A DNA stretch of 64,000 bases from Methanogenium organophilum (GTDB taxonomy: Archaea > Halobacteriota > Methanomicrobia > Methanomicrobiales > Methanomicrobiaceae): the NCBI RefSeq assembly GCF_026684035.1, contig NZ_CP113361.1, forward strand, positions 1,798,001-1,862,000. The letters are read 5' to 3'. Made by a program: the position numbers and the translations under genes. How positions within the stretch are numbered: the first letter of the stretch is position 1; the number at the start of each line of letters is the position of its first letter. The notes under the pieces are model-generated. The model did no database searches. It worked only from the letters and a program-made list of their open reading frames with translations, and had not been told where the DNA came from. Below are positions 25,801 to 35,189 of this stretch, one piece after another.

Positions 25801-26762
25801 CCGCCTGCCCGCATGGGGTATGAGAAGACCGGTCGGCCTGCAATCAGATCACGGATGTATTTGTCCTTTGGTTTGACACCGGGTTTTTTCTCGCCTTCAT
25901 CTTCGTCTTCGTCTTTGCTCTTTGATGCCCCTGAAATGATAATGTCCAGAAAGTCCCAGCCCTCCATGTGCACCTTATCGACCGTCTTTTTGATCTTCGG
26001 CGCCTTGAGGGCGAGACCCTCTGCCACGACGAGTGCCATACCGCCGCGGACAGTGTTCGTCTCTATCCGCTCCAGGTTGCGGTACCCGGAAACTTCCACG
26101 CGTTCGGTCGGTTCTCCTTCCACACAGACCGGACAGTTCTTTATTATTACCCTGAGTTCATCGTCCGTCGGAAGATACTGCAGGGAGGCCTGGCTGTTAT
26201 ATTTCTTGACCTCTTCCACATAGCGTTCGACCTCCTCTTTCCGGGGGATATACGCCGCCATCCCGAGACCACGCCGGACATAATCTCCTACCAGAACAGA
26301 GAGTGCCTGTGCGGTTCCGCCCGCACTCCGGATTGGCCCTGCATAATAGATCTTCAGGTAATCGGTCCCGTCATCGTTCTTGCCGATTCCCACCTTGGCA
26401 ATACCTTCGGTGGGTGCTGCCACCACACCTTCCGTGAGAAGGGCCATTGATGTCCGGATAGCATGGTCCAGTGTCTCCTCACGTGTGGTCTCGCCGAACA
26501 TATGCGCGATGAAGTCGTCACCAATCTTCAGTGCCACTTCTTCACGCGGCATGGTCTCTGCCAGTTCACGCAGCCGGGCTGCGACTCCCGTATACCCAAG
26601 CAGAGCCTCCACCCTGTCAGCAAGGTCGTTTGCCACCGGAATTTCCACTGCTGTCCGCGGGTCAATTCCCTTTGCCCGCGCCTCATTGGCGACCCCGATC
26701 GCCTCTTTGAGCTTTGCCTCAAGCCCGGCAAAGTAAGCTTCCATCTCCGGTGACGCATGCAT
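22896..26762 (-). CDS. polC: DNA polymerase D large subunit (DP2) with mini-intein
   Basis: Catalytic large subunit of the archaeal replicative polymerase PolD. The precursor has 1288 residues; removal of a 165-residue intein leaves 1123, normal for DP2. N-terminal features include [35 protein letters not shown] and [22 protein letters not shown] zinc cluster region lies at about 630-680 (CPSCGQE, CSECD, CPRCSRE, CPVCG) and another near the C-terminus (CPTCN ... CRCGG). The metal-binding catalytic motif DGDED lies right after the intein, in RRN-CDGDEDC. The small-subunit gene is not in this window. It is transcribed divergently from thyA with a 158-base gap. Confidence 0.96.
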   Translation of the reverse strand: MHASPEMEAYFAGLEAKLKEAIGVANEARAKGIDPRTAVEIPVANDLADRVEALLGYTGVAARLRELAETMPREEVALKIGDDFIAHMFGETTREETLDHAIRTSMALLTEGVVAAPTEGIAKVGIGKNDDGTDYLKIYYAGPIRSAGGTAQALSVLVGDYVRRGLGMAAYIPRKEEVERYVEEVKKYNSQASLQYLPTDDELRVIIKNCPVCVEGEPTERVEVSGYRNLERIETNTVRGGMALVVAEGLALKAPKIKKTVDKVHMEGWDFLDIIISGASKSKDEDEDEGEKKPGVKPKDKYIRDLIAGRPVFSYPMRAGGFRLRYGRSRNTGFAAAGFNPATLHLLGNFLAVGTQMKVERPGKAAGVVPVDSIEGPTVKLTNGSVLRIDNAETALRLMSSVEEILDVGEMLVSYGEFLENNHPLIPPTYCEEWWRLDGGTHTPADETEALAMAAAGGYLHPAYTYVWDDITTADVRALSEWVAATGNITAEGLTLPADAPEKRHLEILLVPHTVTDGTILIDTPKALCACLGLTKDLKQKPEWETAPDGDGLTCAMHLSGLKMRSRAGIRIGGRMGRPGKSKAREMRPPPHVIFPVGDEGGSRRSFQGVIKGKDNHADTIQADVGRRRCPSCGQETYKSICSECDTHTEPVFTCPRCSRELKDEDTCPVCGAEGVCQQKAEINIKTEYTNALTALGMRPGEVELLKGVRGLISKERPVEPIEKGLLRQKNNLYVFKDGTLRYDMIDLPLTHIRPNEIGVSVERLVELGYPKDIDGEPLTRPDQVLELRAQDILVSEDCAGWLLRVAKFIDEMLVKLYGLPPYYNAKSREDIVGQLVMGLAPHTSAGVLARVIGVSKAPVGYAHPYFHAAKRRNCFAADTMIEVFDGAEWRSLPIGHFVVENFDLDRPGLDQVGTYYSDPKEPFWVHALDTNGAIHLRQVTSVSIHRAPDHLIRFTTSRGKHVTVTPDHAMLVSDFAYQRKVRAMELKEGDHVPVSEGQMMVTDQITAKEYIPNLGEYVYCLTVAVDHTLAANGIFTGQCDGDEDCVMLLMDGLINFSRSFLPETRGGSMDAPLVLTTKLDPAEVDGESHNVDACSSYPIDLYNAALEYRHPKELSKIIDHLENRLGTPGQYEGVRFTHDTSDISAGPLLSTYTTLTTMTDKLEAEFELGRIIRAVDEDDVAERVLKTHFIPDMQGNLNAFSRQKLRCPTCNAKYRRMPMAGKCRCGGKIIQTVHEGSVKKYIDMSRKICTDYNISEYTRQRIEMLDMYLISTFGEEKEIQLGLADFM
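23646..24140 (-). other. DP2 mini-intein, 165 residues, ending in Gln
   Basis: Coding region of an intein at precursor residues 875-1039. It starts with Cys in [10 protein letters not shown] (block A), has block B at [11 protein letters not shown] with the TxxH pattern, block F at [18 protein letters not shown] and ends IFTGQ followed by the +1 Cys of CDGDED. The size and lack of a LAGLIDADG endonuclease domain make it a mini-intein. The terminal residue is Gln instead of Asn and the penultimate residue Gly instead of His; a C-terminal Gln is documented for the Pyrococcus abyssi PolII intein at the same protein. It splits the polymerase active-site motif, so splicing is essential for replication. 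Confidence 0.93.
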
Positions 26763-26920
26763 GCAGATGTGGTCTCTCCCGGAGACTCATTATCATTTGT
26801 GTTGGTGCCTCTGTGATGCAGGCGGACTTCGTTATCTTGATGTGTAAGGGTGGCATAGAGTCTGTATATACAGGCAGGCACCGTTTCCGCTGTCCCGGTG
26901 CCTCCGGAGTGATATCTGTT

Positions 26921-27649
26921 ATGTTTAATGTCCGTGCATTCTGCCTCGGAAAGGCGCATGAAGAAGTGATTAAAACCATTGTGCGGTATGGGAATTTTCT
27001 GGTCACCGAAGATGGTGAGAAGACACTGGAACTGCCGGAACCCTTCAATATTCATGTAGGAGAACCATTTGCGGATTACCTTGTGAGCCCCTATAACATG
27101 TTCGGCGAACGGGCGATGCAGCAGTATGTGCATGACCTCATCGAAGGCACAGACAATGAGTTTGTCTATACCTACCATGACCGGCTCTTTGATTATCCCC
27201 GGAGGGATGTGGACGGAAATCCGCGCGGGGACGGGGACAAAGGTGGTATCGATCAGGTGGCCTACATCATTGAAAAACTCAGGGCAGACCCGGCATCCCG
27301 GCGGGCAGAAGGCATCACCTGGTACCCGGAGTATGACGATGCATCAAAGAACCCTCCCTGCCTTCAGCGTATTCAGTGTCTGGTGCGGGGCGGGGCACTC
27401 AATATGCATGTCGAATTCCGCTCCAATGATATGCTCTCAGCTCTTGGGGCGAACATGTATGCCCTCGTCCATCTGCAGAAGCATATTGCAGATGCCCTCG
27501 GTCTTCCGGTTGGCTGGTATTCGCATACCTCTGTCTCAGCACACATCTACTATGAACGCGACCATGAGGAACTGATGAAGTATGTGAATGGTCTTGGGCT
27601 TGCAGATCTGATAAAAAAACTGGATAATAAAGCCTATATAAAAATATAG
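26921..27649 (+). CDS. thyA: Thymidylate synthase (archaeal ThyA type)
   Basis: A 242-residue enzyme that methylates dUMP to dTMP, or the related hydroxymethylase. The family's nucleophile is the Cys of KNPPCLQRIQ, and the phosphate-binding RSND lies in HVEFRSNDML; HIYYERDHEEL forms the C-terminal strand region. Shorter than bacterial ThyA (about 264), which is normal for methanogen enzymes. The ATG at 26921 (MFNVRAFCLG) is chosen over an upstream frame from 26714 that overlaps the divergent polymerase gene and lacks family similarity. CCGGAGTGA before the start could serve as ribosome binding site. Methanogen members may use a tetrahydromethanopterin-derived cofactor. Confidence 0.88.
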   Translation: MFNVRAFCLGKAHEEVIKTIVRYGNFLVTEDGEKTLELPEPFNIHVGEPFADYLVSPYNMFGERAMQQYVHDLIEGTDNEFVYTYHDRLFDYPRRDVDGNPRGDGDKGGIDQVAYIIEKLRADPASRRAEGITWYPEYDDASKNPPCLQRIQCLVRGGALNMHVEFRSNDMLSALGANMYALVHLQKHIADALGLPVGWYSHTSVSAHIYYERDHEELMKYVNGLGLADLIKKLDNKAYIKI

Positions 27650-27651
27650 AC

Positions 27652-28161
27652 TTATTCTTCCATTACTGAGCGGGCGAGGGCTTCTGTCCCCTCGCCGCCC
27701 ATCCTGTACAAAACCATCTTTGCGCAGCGTTGGCGGAGCCCCTCGGACTCTTCTATGACTTCGACCAGACGTTTTATTGCCGGTTCACCCATCCGCCCGA
27801 GGGCAAGGGCGGCAAATCCTCTGACCTGTGCGTCGTCATCATCCAGAAGTTCGATGAGCGGTTCAAGGGCTGCATCTCCCATCTCCCCGAGTGCTGCTGC
27901 TGCATACCGTGCGGTGTCCGGGTCATCCGGAATGGTGATGAGATAGATGAGTGAATCAATGGCAGGAGCGCCTATCATTGCGATCGCTCGTGTCAGGTAC
28001 CACCGAACATCATTGTCTTCTGCGTTGATGAGTGCACCTACAAGCGGGTCCACCGCTTCACCACCAAAGGCAACCACAGCACTGACCGCCTCACGGCGTG
28101 CCGTAAGATCTCCTGTCCGGATCGTTTTAATTAATCCGTCAATCTCTTCCATGTCTCCCAT
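27652..28161 (-). CDS. HEAT-repeat (PBS-lyase-like) protein
   Basis: About 169 residues made of helix pairs of the HEAT/PBS-lyase kind. Repeats are seen in VDPLVGALINAEDNDVRWYL, IDSLIYLITIPDDPDTARYA, LEPLIELLDDDDAQVRGFAA and IKRLVEVIEESEGLRQRCA, each about 31 residues, giving five repeats. Such proteins are scaffolds for protein contacts. Start uncertain: GTG 28179, ATG 28161 or ATG 28152. It converges with thyA, separated by two bases. No neighbour indicates a partner. Confidence 0.75.
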   Translation of the reverse strand: MGDMEEIDGLIKTIRTGDLTARREAVSAVVAFGGEAVDPLVGALINAEDNDVRWYLTRAIAMIGAPAIDSLIYLITIPDDPDTARYAAAALGEMGDAALEPLIELLDDDDAQVRGFAALALGRMGEPAIKRLVEVIEESEGLRQRCAKMVLYRMGGEGTEALARSVMEE

Positions 28162-28268
28162 ATTACAGAACTGTTTCACAGGATCAGGTATCTATTGTTC
28201 GGTCTGGTGAACAGGAAATCCAATATATTATCTGTAAAGTGACCCTAACTCACCTGCAGAGGAAAATA

Positions 28269-28568
28269 ATGGAGAGAGATGCGACCGGGGTTCTGCAGCG
28301 CACAGTTGGGATCATCGTCACCGGGCGGGTCCAACACGTTGGATTCCGTGCATGTGTAAAGAAGACAGCCCAAAATCTCGCAGTCACAGGCGTCGTGATG
28401 AACCTCCCGGACGGGACGGTTTCCATCCGTGCCACAGCAGAACCGGTTATTCTTGAAAAATTTGTGTCTCTTCTCTATTCATGTCCCCGTGCTCTTGTCC
28501 GTGATGTCCGGATCGCGGATGAAACGGACTGTGTTTTTGATGGTTTTTCCATTGTTTTCGCGGAATGA
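28269..28568 (+). CDS. Acylphosphatase
   Basis: A 99-residue enzyme hydrolysing carboxyl-phosphate bonds such as acetyl phosphate or carbamoyl phosphate. The active-site pattern is visible as VTGRVQHVGFRACVKKTA, which supplies the catalytic arginine (GFR) and phosphate-binding loop, followed by VVMNLPDGTV, which supplies the asparagine and the G-x-V-x-I core. Length is at the normal 90-100. The ATG at 28269 lies 30 bases inside the longest frame and is preceded by GAGAGG. A divergent promoter region is shared with the HEAT-repeat gene. Confidence 0.9.
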   Translation: MERDATGVLQRTVGIIVTGRVQHVGFRACVKKTAQNLAVTGVVMNLPDGTVSIRATAEPVILEKFVSLLYSCPRALVRDVRIADETDCVFDGFSIVFAE

Positions 28569-28764
28569 ACTCAAATAATTCTCTCTGTTCCTGCAACCTT
28601 TCACACAGTCAATACCATTGGTATTTTCCTGCTGGAATCTTCTCAGGTTTAACAGGCATCCGGCGAACCGCCAGAACTCAGATTGAATATAACCGGGTTT
28701 TTTGGGCTATTTCCGAGACAAAATGGCGGCAAAACGGGTCTGTCGCTCACCTCAGATAATCCAT

Positions 28765-29697
28765 TTAATATCCAAGGAAAAATGGTCCGTCTCCCATCAG
28801 GCTCTGGGAAAGTGAGAGCACATTACTATCGATTAATTCCTGTTTTATCGATTCTCTGAGGGGGGCGATCAGGGCGTCTATTACCTCTTCATTGAGATGG
28901 CAGCGTTTGGTGCTCACCTCATATCTGCGGTCAATTAATCCTGCACGGGCGATGGAAAAGACCACTTCATCCACCATAGTGGTCTTTATGGGATCAATGA
29001 GGTCTGCCACAAGCGAACGTTCTCCTTCCCGCAGAAATCCATAGTCCGGATCGAGGTATGCACCGATAACAGAGACGATGGTGTTGCCGAAAAGCATGGC
29101 ATACCCGAGAGAGAGCATGGCATTGACAGGGTCCTGGTGGGGGCGCTTTGTACGGCGGCGGAACCCGAGTTCCGGTGACAGGCTGCGTGCCATGATCTCA
29201 TAATACATATCACCGGCCAGTTTATGCACACGGCGGAGTTCGTCCATTGTGATGAGATATTCAAGGTCTTTTAGGAGATTGTGCAGGATCTCCTGTTCTC
29301 CTTCGTAAAACAGGTTCTCACCCAGCTGGTCTCCTGTACGTTCTATAGCAAGCAGGCGTGATTTCAGCGTCGCCCTGGCAATCTCCTGTGCAAAAGTGTG
29401 GGGCATTCGGGCCCGCTGGGCTTTTCTTACGTCAGCTCCCACATCACTGCCAAAGGGGTTGAGCATACCCACCGGTGTTCCATCCGCATCGAAGAATGAT
29501 ATGGAGGACCCCTGCCTCAGCAGACGTGTCACGGCAGAGGTGTGGATATTGTGGCCTCCCACAAGGAGCAGATGATGTACCGATGGGAGCGGAAACTCCT
29601 TTTGTTCGCCTTTGTAGAGAATACTGAGTGTTGTTCCGGTTGACTTAATGTGGGCGCCGAAACCCGCCACAACATGCCAGGAGTGTTCGCTCGTCAT
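28765..29697 (-). CDS. Solitary Cas1-family protein with altered active site
   Basis: A 310-residue Cas1 homologue. An N-terminal beta-domain is followed by the helical catalytic lobe with RRRTKRPHQDPVNAMLSLGY, LDPDYGFLREGERSL and VADLIDPIK. Cas1 integrases use Glu, His and two acidic residues. Here the Glu position in the KLAGDMYYE helix appears to be A161, and the His of the GFLH motif is R223, while D232 and D235 are kept. Integrase activity is therefore doubtful. No cas2, other cas genes or CRISPR array lie in the window. Stand-alone Cas1 families (Cas1-solo, casposases) are known in methanogens; this copy lacks an adjacent PolB and so does not look like a casposon. Confidence 0.82.
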   Translation of the reverse strand: MTSEHSWHVVAGFGAHIKSTGTTLSILYKGEQKEFPLPSVHHLLLVGGHNIHTSAVTRLLRQGSSISFFDADGTPVGMLNPFGSDVGADVRKAQRARMPHTFAQEIARATLKSRLLAIERTGDQLGENLFYEGEQEILHNLLKDLEYLITMDELRRVHKLAGDMYYEIMARSLSPELGFRRRTKRPHQDPVNAMLSLGYAMLFGNTIVSVIGAYLDPDYGFLREGERSLVADLIDPIKTTMVDEVVFSIARAGLIDRRYEVSTKRCHLNEEVIDALIAPLRESIKQELIDSNVLSLSQSLMGDGPFFLGY

Positions 29698-29911
29698 ATG
29701 TACACACGATAAATGCTGTTATACAAGTACTCCTTTTTCTCAGTACATTAAGTCATCGTTTGCGTTTTTAGGACCAATTTATCCTCCACATGGCAAAATA
29801 AGATCTAATTTCTAATGATTTTGCCTATAAATGGTCGGATTTCCTTTCATATGTTAAATTACCCTTTATTGCCGGGTAAAATATAAATTGTTTATATGCA
29901 TTCAATGTTAC

Positions 29912-30505
29912 ATGGAATTTCAAGAAACAGAAATGATGATTTCCGGGGATGAACTCATCTCTGCTGCCTGGTGGGTTTTTATCCTCCAGGGCCTTGTCGG
30001 AATTATATTAGGCGGTCTTGCGATGCTCTTTCCTGAAATTGTCGTTGAGTTGCTTGCAATACTGCTGGGTATTATCATCGTGCTCTACAGTCTGTCTGCT
30101 ATCGTACAGTCAATTGTAAGCAAGGATTCTGGTGGACGGAAGATTCTCATGGTTATTCTGGGGATTATCGGCATCATCATCGGTATCCTGGCGCTGATGA
30201 ATATGACGGTGCTGGGTCTGACGATTGCCTTTATGCTGGGACTCTGGGCGTTTATTTCCGGGTTTTCAGCGCTTTACACGGCATTCACTGCAACAGAATT
30301 CCACTGGTACAGGATTATCTTCTTCATCATTGGGATTCTCTTCCTGGTGTTCGGTATCTATGTCATCATTTATCCGCTTGCACTGACTGCAGCGTTCATA
30401 TGGGTGCTGGGACTCTTTGCCTTCATCATCGGAATTGCAACTATCGTTCTCGGTTTTATCATGCAGGCTGAGATGAAGAAGGCCATGCACGAATCCGGGA
30501 TGTAA
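29912..30505 (+). CDS. DUF308 (HdeD-like) membrane protein
   Basis: About 197 residues with six hydrophobic helices in three pairs: WWVFILQGLVGIILGG, VELLAILLGIIIVLY, ILMVILGIIGIIIGIL, IAFMLGLWAFISGFSALY, IIFFIIGILFLVFGIYVI and WVLGLFAFIIGIATIVLG. This layout with G-rich helices fits the HdeD/DUF308 family, whose E. coli member is linked to acid stress but is not understood. Start options are ATG 29912 and 29933; no strong ribosome binding site is seen. It stands alone between Cas1 (divergent) and the aryl-CoA ligase operon. Confidence 0.75.
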   Translation: MEFQETEMMISGDELISAAWWVFILQGLVGIILGGLAMLFPEIVVELLAILLGIIIVLYSLSAIVQSIVSKDSGGRKILMVILGIIGIIIGILALMNMTVLGLTIAFMLGLWAFISGFSALYTAFTATEFHWYRIIFFIIGILFLVFGIYVIIYPLALTAAFIWVLGLFAFIIGIATIVLGFIMQAEMKKAMHESGM

Positions 30506-30695
30506 CCAGGGAAATAGAAAATACCATAGATCTGGTGTGCTATGCTACGGCATAGCAATCTTTTTTCAGTTAATCACTGCATAGTTTATACTACGGTTAT
30601 CGCGGGTACTGCATAAGCCCCCGGGGTACGATATGTGGCCGGATGATACAGGCATTCACATATGCCTGTCCCGGCATAATCAGTTGGTTATCAGG

Positions 30696-31991
30696 ATGAA
30701 ATACTGGAACAGGGAGATGGAGACTCTGAAGGGTGATGCATTGCATGCTCTTCAGGCAAAACGGCTCAGAAAAACCGTGGAACAGGCAGAGAAGGTGCCG
30801 TTCTACCAGAAGATGCTGAAGGACGTGGGTGTGGGATCTGCAGATATCAGTACTGTCGAGGATGTACAGAAACTGCCCTTCACAAAAAAGACTGATCTGC
30901 AGGGTGGCTACCCGTTCGGGTTCTTTGCGGTGCCGATGAAGGAGGTCGTGCGTATCCACACCACGTCCGGGACGACCGGGAAACCGACGGTGGTAGGATA
31001 TACCCGGCAGGATCTTGACCACTGGTCTGAACTCATTGCACGCAACCTGACGATGATCGGTCTTACGGATGAGGATGTCTTCCAGAATGCGGTAAACTAC
31101 GGTCTCTTTACCGGGGGACTCGGGTTCCATTACGGTGCGGAGAAGGTCGGGATGACGGTCATCCCGAGCGCTACGGGCAACACCCGGCGGCAGATTGAGA
31201 TGATCGATGACTTTGGCGTGACTGCCATCCACTGCACACCGAGTTATGCGATGCACATCGGAGAAGTTGCGGAGCAGATGGGGACGACGCTTCCCACCCT
31301 GAAGACCGGGATCTTCGGGGCAGAACCCTGGTCTGACAATATGCGCAATATGCTGGAGGGAAAACTCGGGGTTACCGCGTATGATTCATACGGGATGTCC
31401 GAGATGTACGGGCCGGGTGCGGCATTTGAGTGCCCGGAGCGAAACGGGCTGCACATCTGGCATGACATGTACCTCGCAGAAATTATCGACCCGCAGACAG
31501 GAGAGGTTCTCGGGCCCGGTGAACGTGGGGAACTGGTGGTCACCCCGCTTGTGAAGGAGGCGATGCCTCTTCTCCGCTACCGGACCGGGGATATCACGAT
31601 GTTTCTGGAAGAGGAATGCCCCTGTGGACGCGGGATGAAGATCGCCCGCCTCCACGGCAGGAGTGATGATATGCTCGTTATCCGGGGGATTAATGTCTTC
31701 CCGTCCCAAATAGAGCATGTACTTCGTTCCGTGCCCGAAGTAGGCGATGAATTCCTCGTCTATGTGGACCGGGTGAACCATCTGGACGAGATGACGATTG
31801 AAGTGGAGATGAACCGCAGCGCCTTTAAGGGCGAACTTGAAGACCTGACCCGTGCGCAGAACCGCATTGTGGGGGCATTAAAAGAGGCACTCAACCTCCG
31901 TACACGTGTGCAACTGGTTGAACCGGATTCCCTGCCCCGCTATGAGGGGAAGGCCAAGCGGGTTGTTGACCGTAGAGGTAATGAACTATGA
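30696..31991 (+). CDS. Phenylacetate-CoA ligase-like enzyme 1
   Basis: A 431-residue adenylate-forming enzyme of the PaaK branch. The ATP loop is THTTSGTTGKPTVVG-like (HTTSGTTGKPTVVGYT), adenine contacts lie in YDSYGMSEMYGPGAAFEC, the hinge in RYRTGDITMFLEEECPCGRG and the C-terminal domain starts HGRSDDMLVIRGINVFPSQIEHVL. It forms aryl-acetyl-CoA thioesters. First of three genes coupled by overlapping start/stop codons with a second ligase and an ACT protein. In methanogens such clusters usually serve aryl acid uptake for aromatic amino-acid synthesis, often with indolepyruvate oxidoreductase, which is not seen here. The ATG at 30696 follows TCAGGA. Confidence 0.87.
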   Translation: MKYWNREMETLKGDALHALQAKRLRKTVEQAEKVPFYQKMLKDVGVGSADISTVEDVQKLPFTKKTDLQGGYPFGFFAVPMKEVVRIHTTSGTTGKPTVVGYTRQDLDHWSELIARNLTMIGLTDEDVFQNAVNYGLFTGGLGFHYGAEKVGMTVIPSATGNTRRQIEMIDDFGVTAIHCTPSYAMHIGEVAEQMGTTLPTLKTGIFGAEPWSDNMRNMLEGKLGVTAYDSYGMSEMYGPGAAFECPERNGLHIWHDMYLAEIIDPQTGEVLGPGERGELVVTPLVKEAMPLLRYRTGDITMFLEEECPCGRGMKIARLHGRSDDMLVIRGINVFPSQIEHVLRSVPEVGDEFLVYVDRVNHLDEMTIEVEMNRSAFKGELEDLTRAQNRIVGALKEALNLRTRVQLVEPDSLPRYEGKAKRVVDRRGNEL

Positions 31992-33289
31992 TTGCATGGG
32001 ACCCGAATATGGAACTGATGCCGGAAGCTGAACTGAAGAAAATGCAGTTTAAGCTCCTGAAAACACTGGTGTATCGATTGTACTCGTTTTCGAACTTTTA
32101 TCACGAACGGATGGTGGCCCACGGGGTTCACCCCGACGACATCACCCGACTGGAGGATGTGGCGAAGCTCCCGTATATGGTGAAGTCCGACCTGCGGGAC
32201 AACTATCCTGATAAGATATTCACGGCAGACCCGGAGGAACTGGTGCGCTACCATGTCTCATCCGGAACAACCGGAAAACCGACGGTGGTGGGATACACCA
32301 AAAATGACCTGGAGAACTGGACCGAGTCTCTCGCACGTGCCCTCACTTCATGCGGTGTCGGTCGCGGCGACGTAGTGCAGGTGGCGTATGGTTACGGCCT
32401 TTTCACGGGCGGCCTCGGCCTTCACTATGGGGCAGAACGCATCGGTGCCTCTGTGGTGCCGGCATCAGTGGGCAATACCGAACGCCAGCTTGAACTGATG
32501 CAGGATTTACGGGTGACGGCCATCTGCTGCACCCCTTCGTACCTGGTGCATATCGGTGAGACGGCAAAGAAAATGGGCATCTCCATCAAAGATGACACCC
32601 GCCTGAAGAGAGCGATTCTCGGGGCAGAACCCTGGTCCGACCAGATGCGGGAGCGTATTGAAGAAGAGATGGGCATAAAGGCTTACAACATCTACGGCAC
32701 CTCTGAGCTGTCCGGCCCGATGTTTACGGATTGTGCCGAGCAGAACGGGATTCACATGTGGAGTGATATCGCTCTGGTCGAAATCATCGACCCGGAGACC
32801 GGCCGTCCCGTGCCGGACGGAGAACAGGGTGAGATGGTGGTGACCATTCTCCAGAAAGAGGCGCTTCCCATCATCCGCTACCGGACAGGCGATATCACAT
32901 CAATTGATCACACGCCCTGCCAGTGTGGCCGCACGCACCCGCGTATCGCCCGCCTCTCCGGGAGGGTCGATGACATGCTCATTATCCGCGGCATCAATGT
33001 ATTCCCATCGCAGGTGGAGCATGCACTCCTCGGCATCCCCGAGGTCTCCGGCAATTTCATGATTGAAGTGGACCGGGTGGGTGCCCTTGACCATATGCTT
33101 GTCAAAGTGGAGCTCAATCCGGAGGCGTTCTCTGACAAAATCAACGATATTCTGGATATACGCCGCAAGGTAGGACACACGCTTAAGAATATGCTCAACG
33201 TAAGTGTTGATGTAGAGATCAGTGAACCGGGGTCACTGCCGCGGTTCGAGGGAAAAGCACAACGTGTCATTGACAGGAGGGTTCTGTAA
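31988..33289 (+). CDS. Phenylacetate-CoA ligase-like enzyme 2
   Basis: A 433-residue paralogue of the preceding ligase: HVSSGTTGKPTVVGYT for ATP binding, NIYGTSELSGPMFTDC, RYRTGDITSIDHTPCQCGRT and SGRVDDMLIIRGINVFPSQVEHAL. Start ATG overlaps the previous TGA (ATGA). It is roughly half identical to the first copy, so the pair probably arose by duplication and may differ in substrate (for example phenylacetate and indoleacetate) or form a heteromer. The exact acids cannot be predicted. Confidence 0.87.
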   Translation: MIAWDPNMELMPEAELKKMQFKLLKTLVYRLYSFSNFYHERMVAHGVHPDDITRLEDVAKLPYMVKSDLRDNYPDKIFTADPEELVRYHVSSGTTGKPTVVGYTKNDLENWTESLARALTSCGVGRGDVVQVAYGYGLFTGGLGLHYGAERIGASVVPASVGNTERQLELMQDLRVTAICCTPSYLVHIGETAKKMGISIKDDTRLKRAILGAEPWSDQMRERIEEEMGIKAYNIYGTSELSGPMFTDCAEQNGIHMWSDIALVEIIDPETGRPVPDGEQGEMVVTILQKEALPIIRYRTGDITSIDHTPCQCGRTHPRIARLSGRVDDMLIIRGINVFPSQVEHALLGIPEVSGNFMIEVDRVGALDHMLVKVELNPEAFSDKINDILDIRRKVGHTLKNMLNVSVDVEISEPGSLPRFEGKAQRVIDRRVL

Positions 33290-33720
33290 TGGATGTTACA
33301 CAATACACTATCAAACAGATCTCGGTCTTCTCCGAGAACAAACCGGGGCGGCTTGCCGCAATTGCAGGCGCCCTGCAGGATGAGGGGATAAACATCCTCG
33401 CATTTTCCATCGCTGAAGCAAACGGGTTTGGTGTCGTGCGGGCACTGGTGAATAAGCCGGAGGCCGCCTATACGAAACTCAATGCGATGGGGTTCATGGT
33501 CTCTTTCACCGATGTCATCGCGGTGAAGATGCGGGATGTGCCCGGGGGTCTCTTTGAGATGGCCGCCATCCTATCGGAGGCAGGGATCAATATCGAGTAT
33601 TCGTATGCCTACTCAGGTCGTGAGGCAGCAGTGCTCATTCTCCGGGTGGACCAAGTGGACGCTGCTGTGGAGAAGATTCTTGCACGCGGGGGGACGCTCC
33701 TGGGTGCGGATGAATTTTAA
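33289..33720 (+). CDS. ACT-domain regulatory protein
   Basis: A 143-residue protein with two ACT units: KQISVFSENKPGRLAAIAGAL (first) and IAVKMRDVPGGLFEMAAILSEAGIN (second), each with the ligand loop containing Gly or Pro-Gly before the first helix. ACT domains bind amino acids and give feedback. It starts in the TAATG overlap with the second ligase, so it is a third member of the operon and probably senses an aromatic amino acid to control the ligases. Confidence 0.87.
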   Translation: MDVTQYTIKQISVFSENKPGRLAAIAGALQDEGINILAFSIAEANGFGVVRALVNKPEAAYTKLNAMGFMVSFTDVIAVKMRDVPGGLFEMAAILSEAGINIEYSYAYSGREAAVLILRVDQVDAAVEKILARGGTLLGADEF

Positions 33721-34506
33721 TACACTCTGCTTTTTTTCGCTTATCTGTATTTCTGATCCCGGCATATTATCCGGGTTTTCACGTTCTAAACTGGTACTGG
33801 GGCAGGTGGATACCTCTCTTCTTCCTCTCCTACAGATAATGCGGGGTATTCACCCTAAGTTTGCCAATCCACTCAGATTTCTCAGATTGAGACGGAACAG
33901 AATTTGACCGTTCCGGGTATTTGGAAAAATCTCCCGAAATATCCTCATTTTGGACCTGAATTTCAGGCAACACTGTTATTCTGATAATAAACTTGCATTA
34001 TATCAACAAATTTAACCCAACGGTCAAATTCAATTCCGACCATTTTGGAAATTTTTGGCCATGAAAGACCTCCAGAAGCCAAATGGCATTGGGATCCACT
34101 GAAATTTCATATTACATTTGCAGGTAAAGAAACGCATAAATAACCTAAAAAACCGTGAAAAATCCCCAAAATAATGCATCCACACAGATGGTCGGAGTGG
34201 CCCGTTCTTACCATGGTCTGTCCCATGCGTTCTCTCAAAAACGGCGATAATTGGGGCCCGTGATATTTCGAAATAATCATCCACTATTGAAAACAGCGCA
34301 CAAAATAGCCATATTTTGGACGCATCCGTTTGTGTTGGTTACGGGGGTCAATTTAGTCTCAGATTCTGCAAAAACAGGATTGGGTTACAATTTTTTGGCC
34401 ATTCATCAGGCCGGTTGTCCTGTCTTCTATCTTCTGTCCGGTCACCCCGTCACGGTGTTTTAGATGGCATCGTTCGGGCGATGCCGCGGCATTGTGACAA
34501 AACCCT
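33721..34506. other. Long intergenic stretch without a gene
   Basis: About 790 bases between the convergent ACT gene and mntP, AT-rich in its middle part. The short frames on both strands show no codon-usage or domain support. I see no tRNA, repeat or CRISPR. It could hold a small RNA, but nothing specific is visible. Confidence 0.45.
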
Positions 34507-35049
34507 TCACAAAAATAAAATCTTCAGCCCAATCGCCACGAGGATCAATCCGCCTGCGATCTCGGCATATTCGCCAATCAGGTGGCCGATCCTTCTCCCC
34601 GCAAAGACGCCCGCAAACGAGAGGACAGCAGCAACGGCCCCGATGACAACCGCTGGAATCAGCACCGGCTCACCTAGAAGGGCGATGCCCATCCCGGCGA
34701 AGAGGGCGTCTATTGATGTTGCAATCGCCATTATCGTGAGGGCGGGGAGGGTCTCAATTGGGCTTTCGCCCGTCCCTTCTTCCCGGCTCTCATAGATCAT
34801 CTTGATGCCGATGCCGCCGAGGATCAGGAATGCGATGAGGGGTCCGAATCCTGTGAGAAACGAGGAGACGGCACTGCCTGCATACCATCCGAGTATGGCC
34901 ATGCCTCCCTGGAATCCACCAAATGCCGCCGCAGCCATGACGCCGGTCTTTGCAAGCCTTTGTCTGGTGGTGATGCCTGCAGAAACCGAAACGGCGAATG
35001 CGTCCATCGCAAGGCCGATGGCGATGATTAAGAGTTCCGGTGCCTGCAA
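34507..35049 (-). CDS. mntP: Manganese exporter MntP
   Basis: A 180-residue membrane protein with six helices in two repeats. The family motifs IGLAMDAFAVSVSAG in repeat 1 and IMAIATSIDALFAGMGIAL in repeat 2 carry the Asp residues that conduct Mn2+. It expels excess manganese. A TATA-like CAATATACC on the minus strand near 35113-35122 may be its promoter. The 140-base leader region does not show a recognisable Mn riboswitch. Confidence 0.9.
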   Translation of the reverse strand: MQAPELLIIAIGLAMDAFAVSVSAGITTRQRLAKTGVMAAAAFGGFQGGMAILGWYAGSAVSSFLTGFGPLIAFLILGGIGIKMIYESREEGTGESPIETLPALTIMAIATSIDALFAGMGIALLGEPVLIPAVVIGAVAAVLSFAGVFAGRRIGHLIGEYAEIAGGLILVAIGLKILFL

Positions 35050-35189
35050 ACCTATGCCTCTCCTGCTGAATGATGTGTCTGGCCCATTTGTCTGCTCAGT
35101 ATTGGGGCATCACGGTATATTGGATTGTTTATTCTGCCCTATCCTTAGGCTGCCAAAAAGAATATGGCCGGTATTTCGGCCGGAAATAT

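Noticed and set aside
28765-29697. Casposon or CRISPR-Cas locus
   Set aside because: Only Cas1 is present; no PolB, cas2, array or terminal inverted repeats nearby.
34030-34284. 84-codon minus-strand frame in the 33.7-34.5 kb gap
   Set aside because: Phe/Arg-rich frame with no domain or ribosome binding site; probably chance in AT-rich sequence.
35050-35189. Manganese riboswitch upstream of mntP
   Set aside because: No recognisable conserved core in the 140-base leader region.
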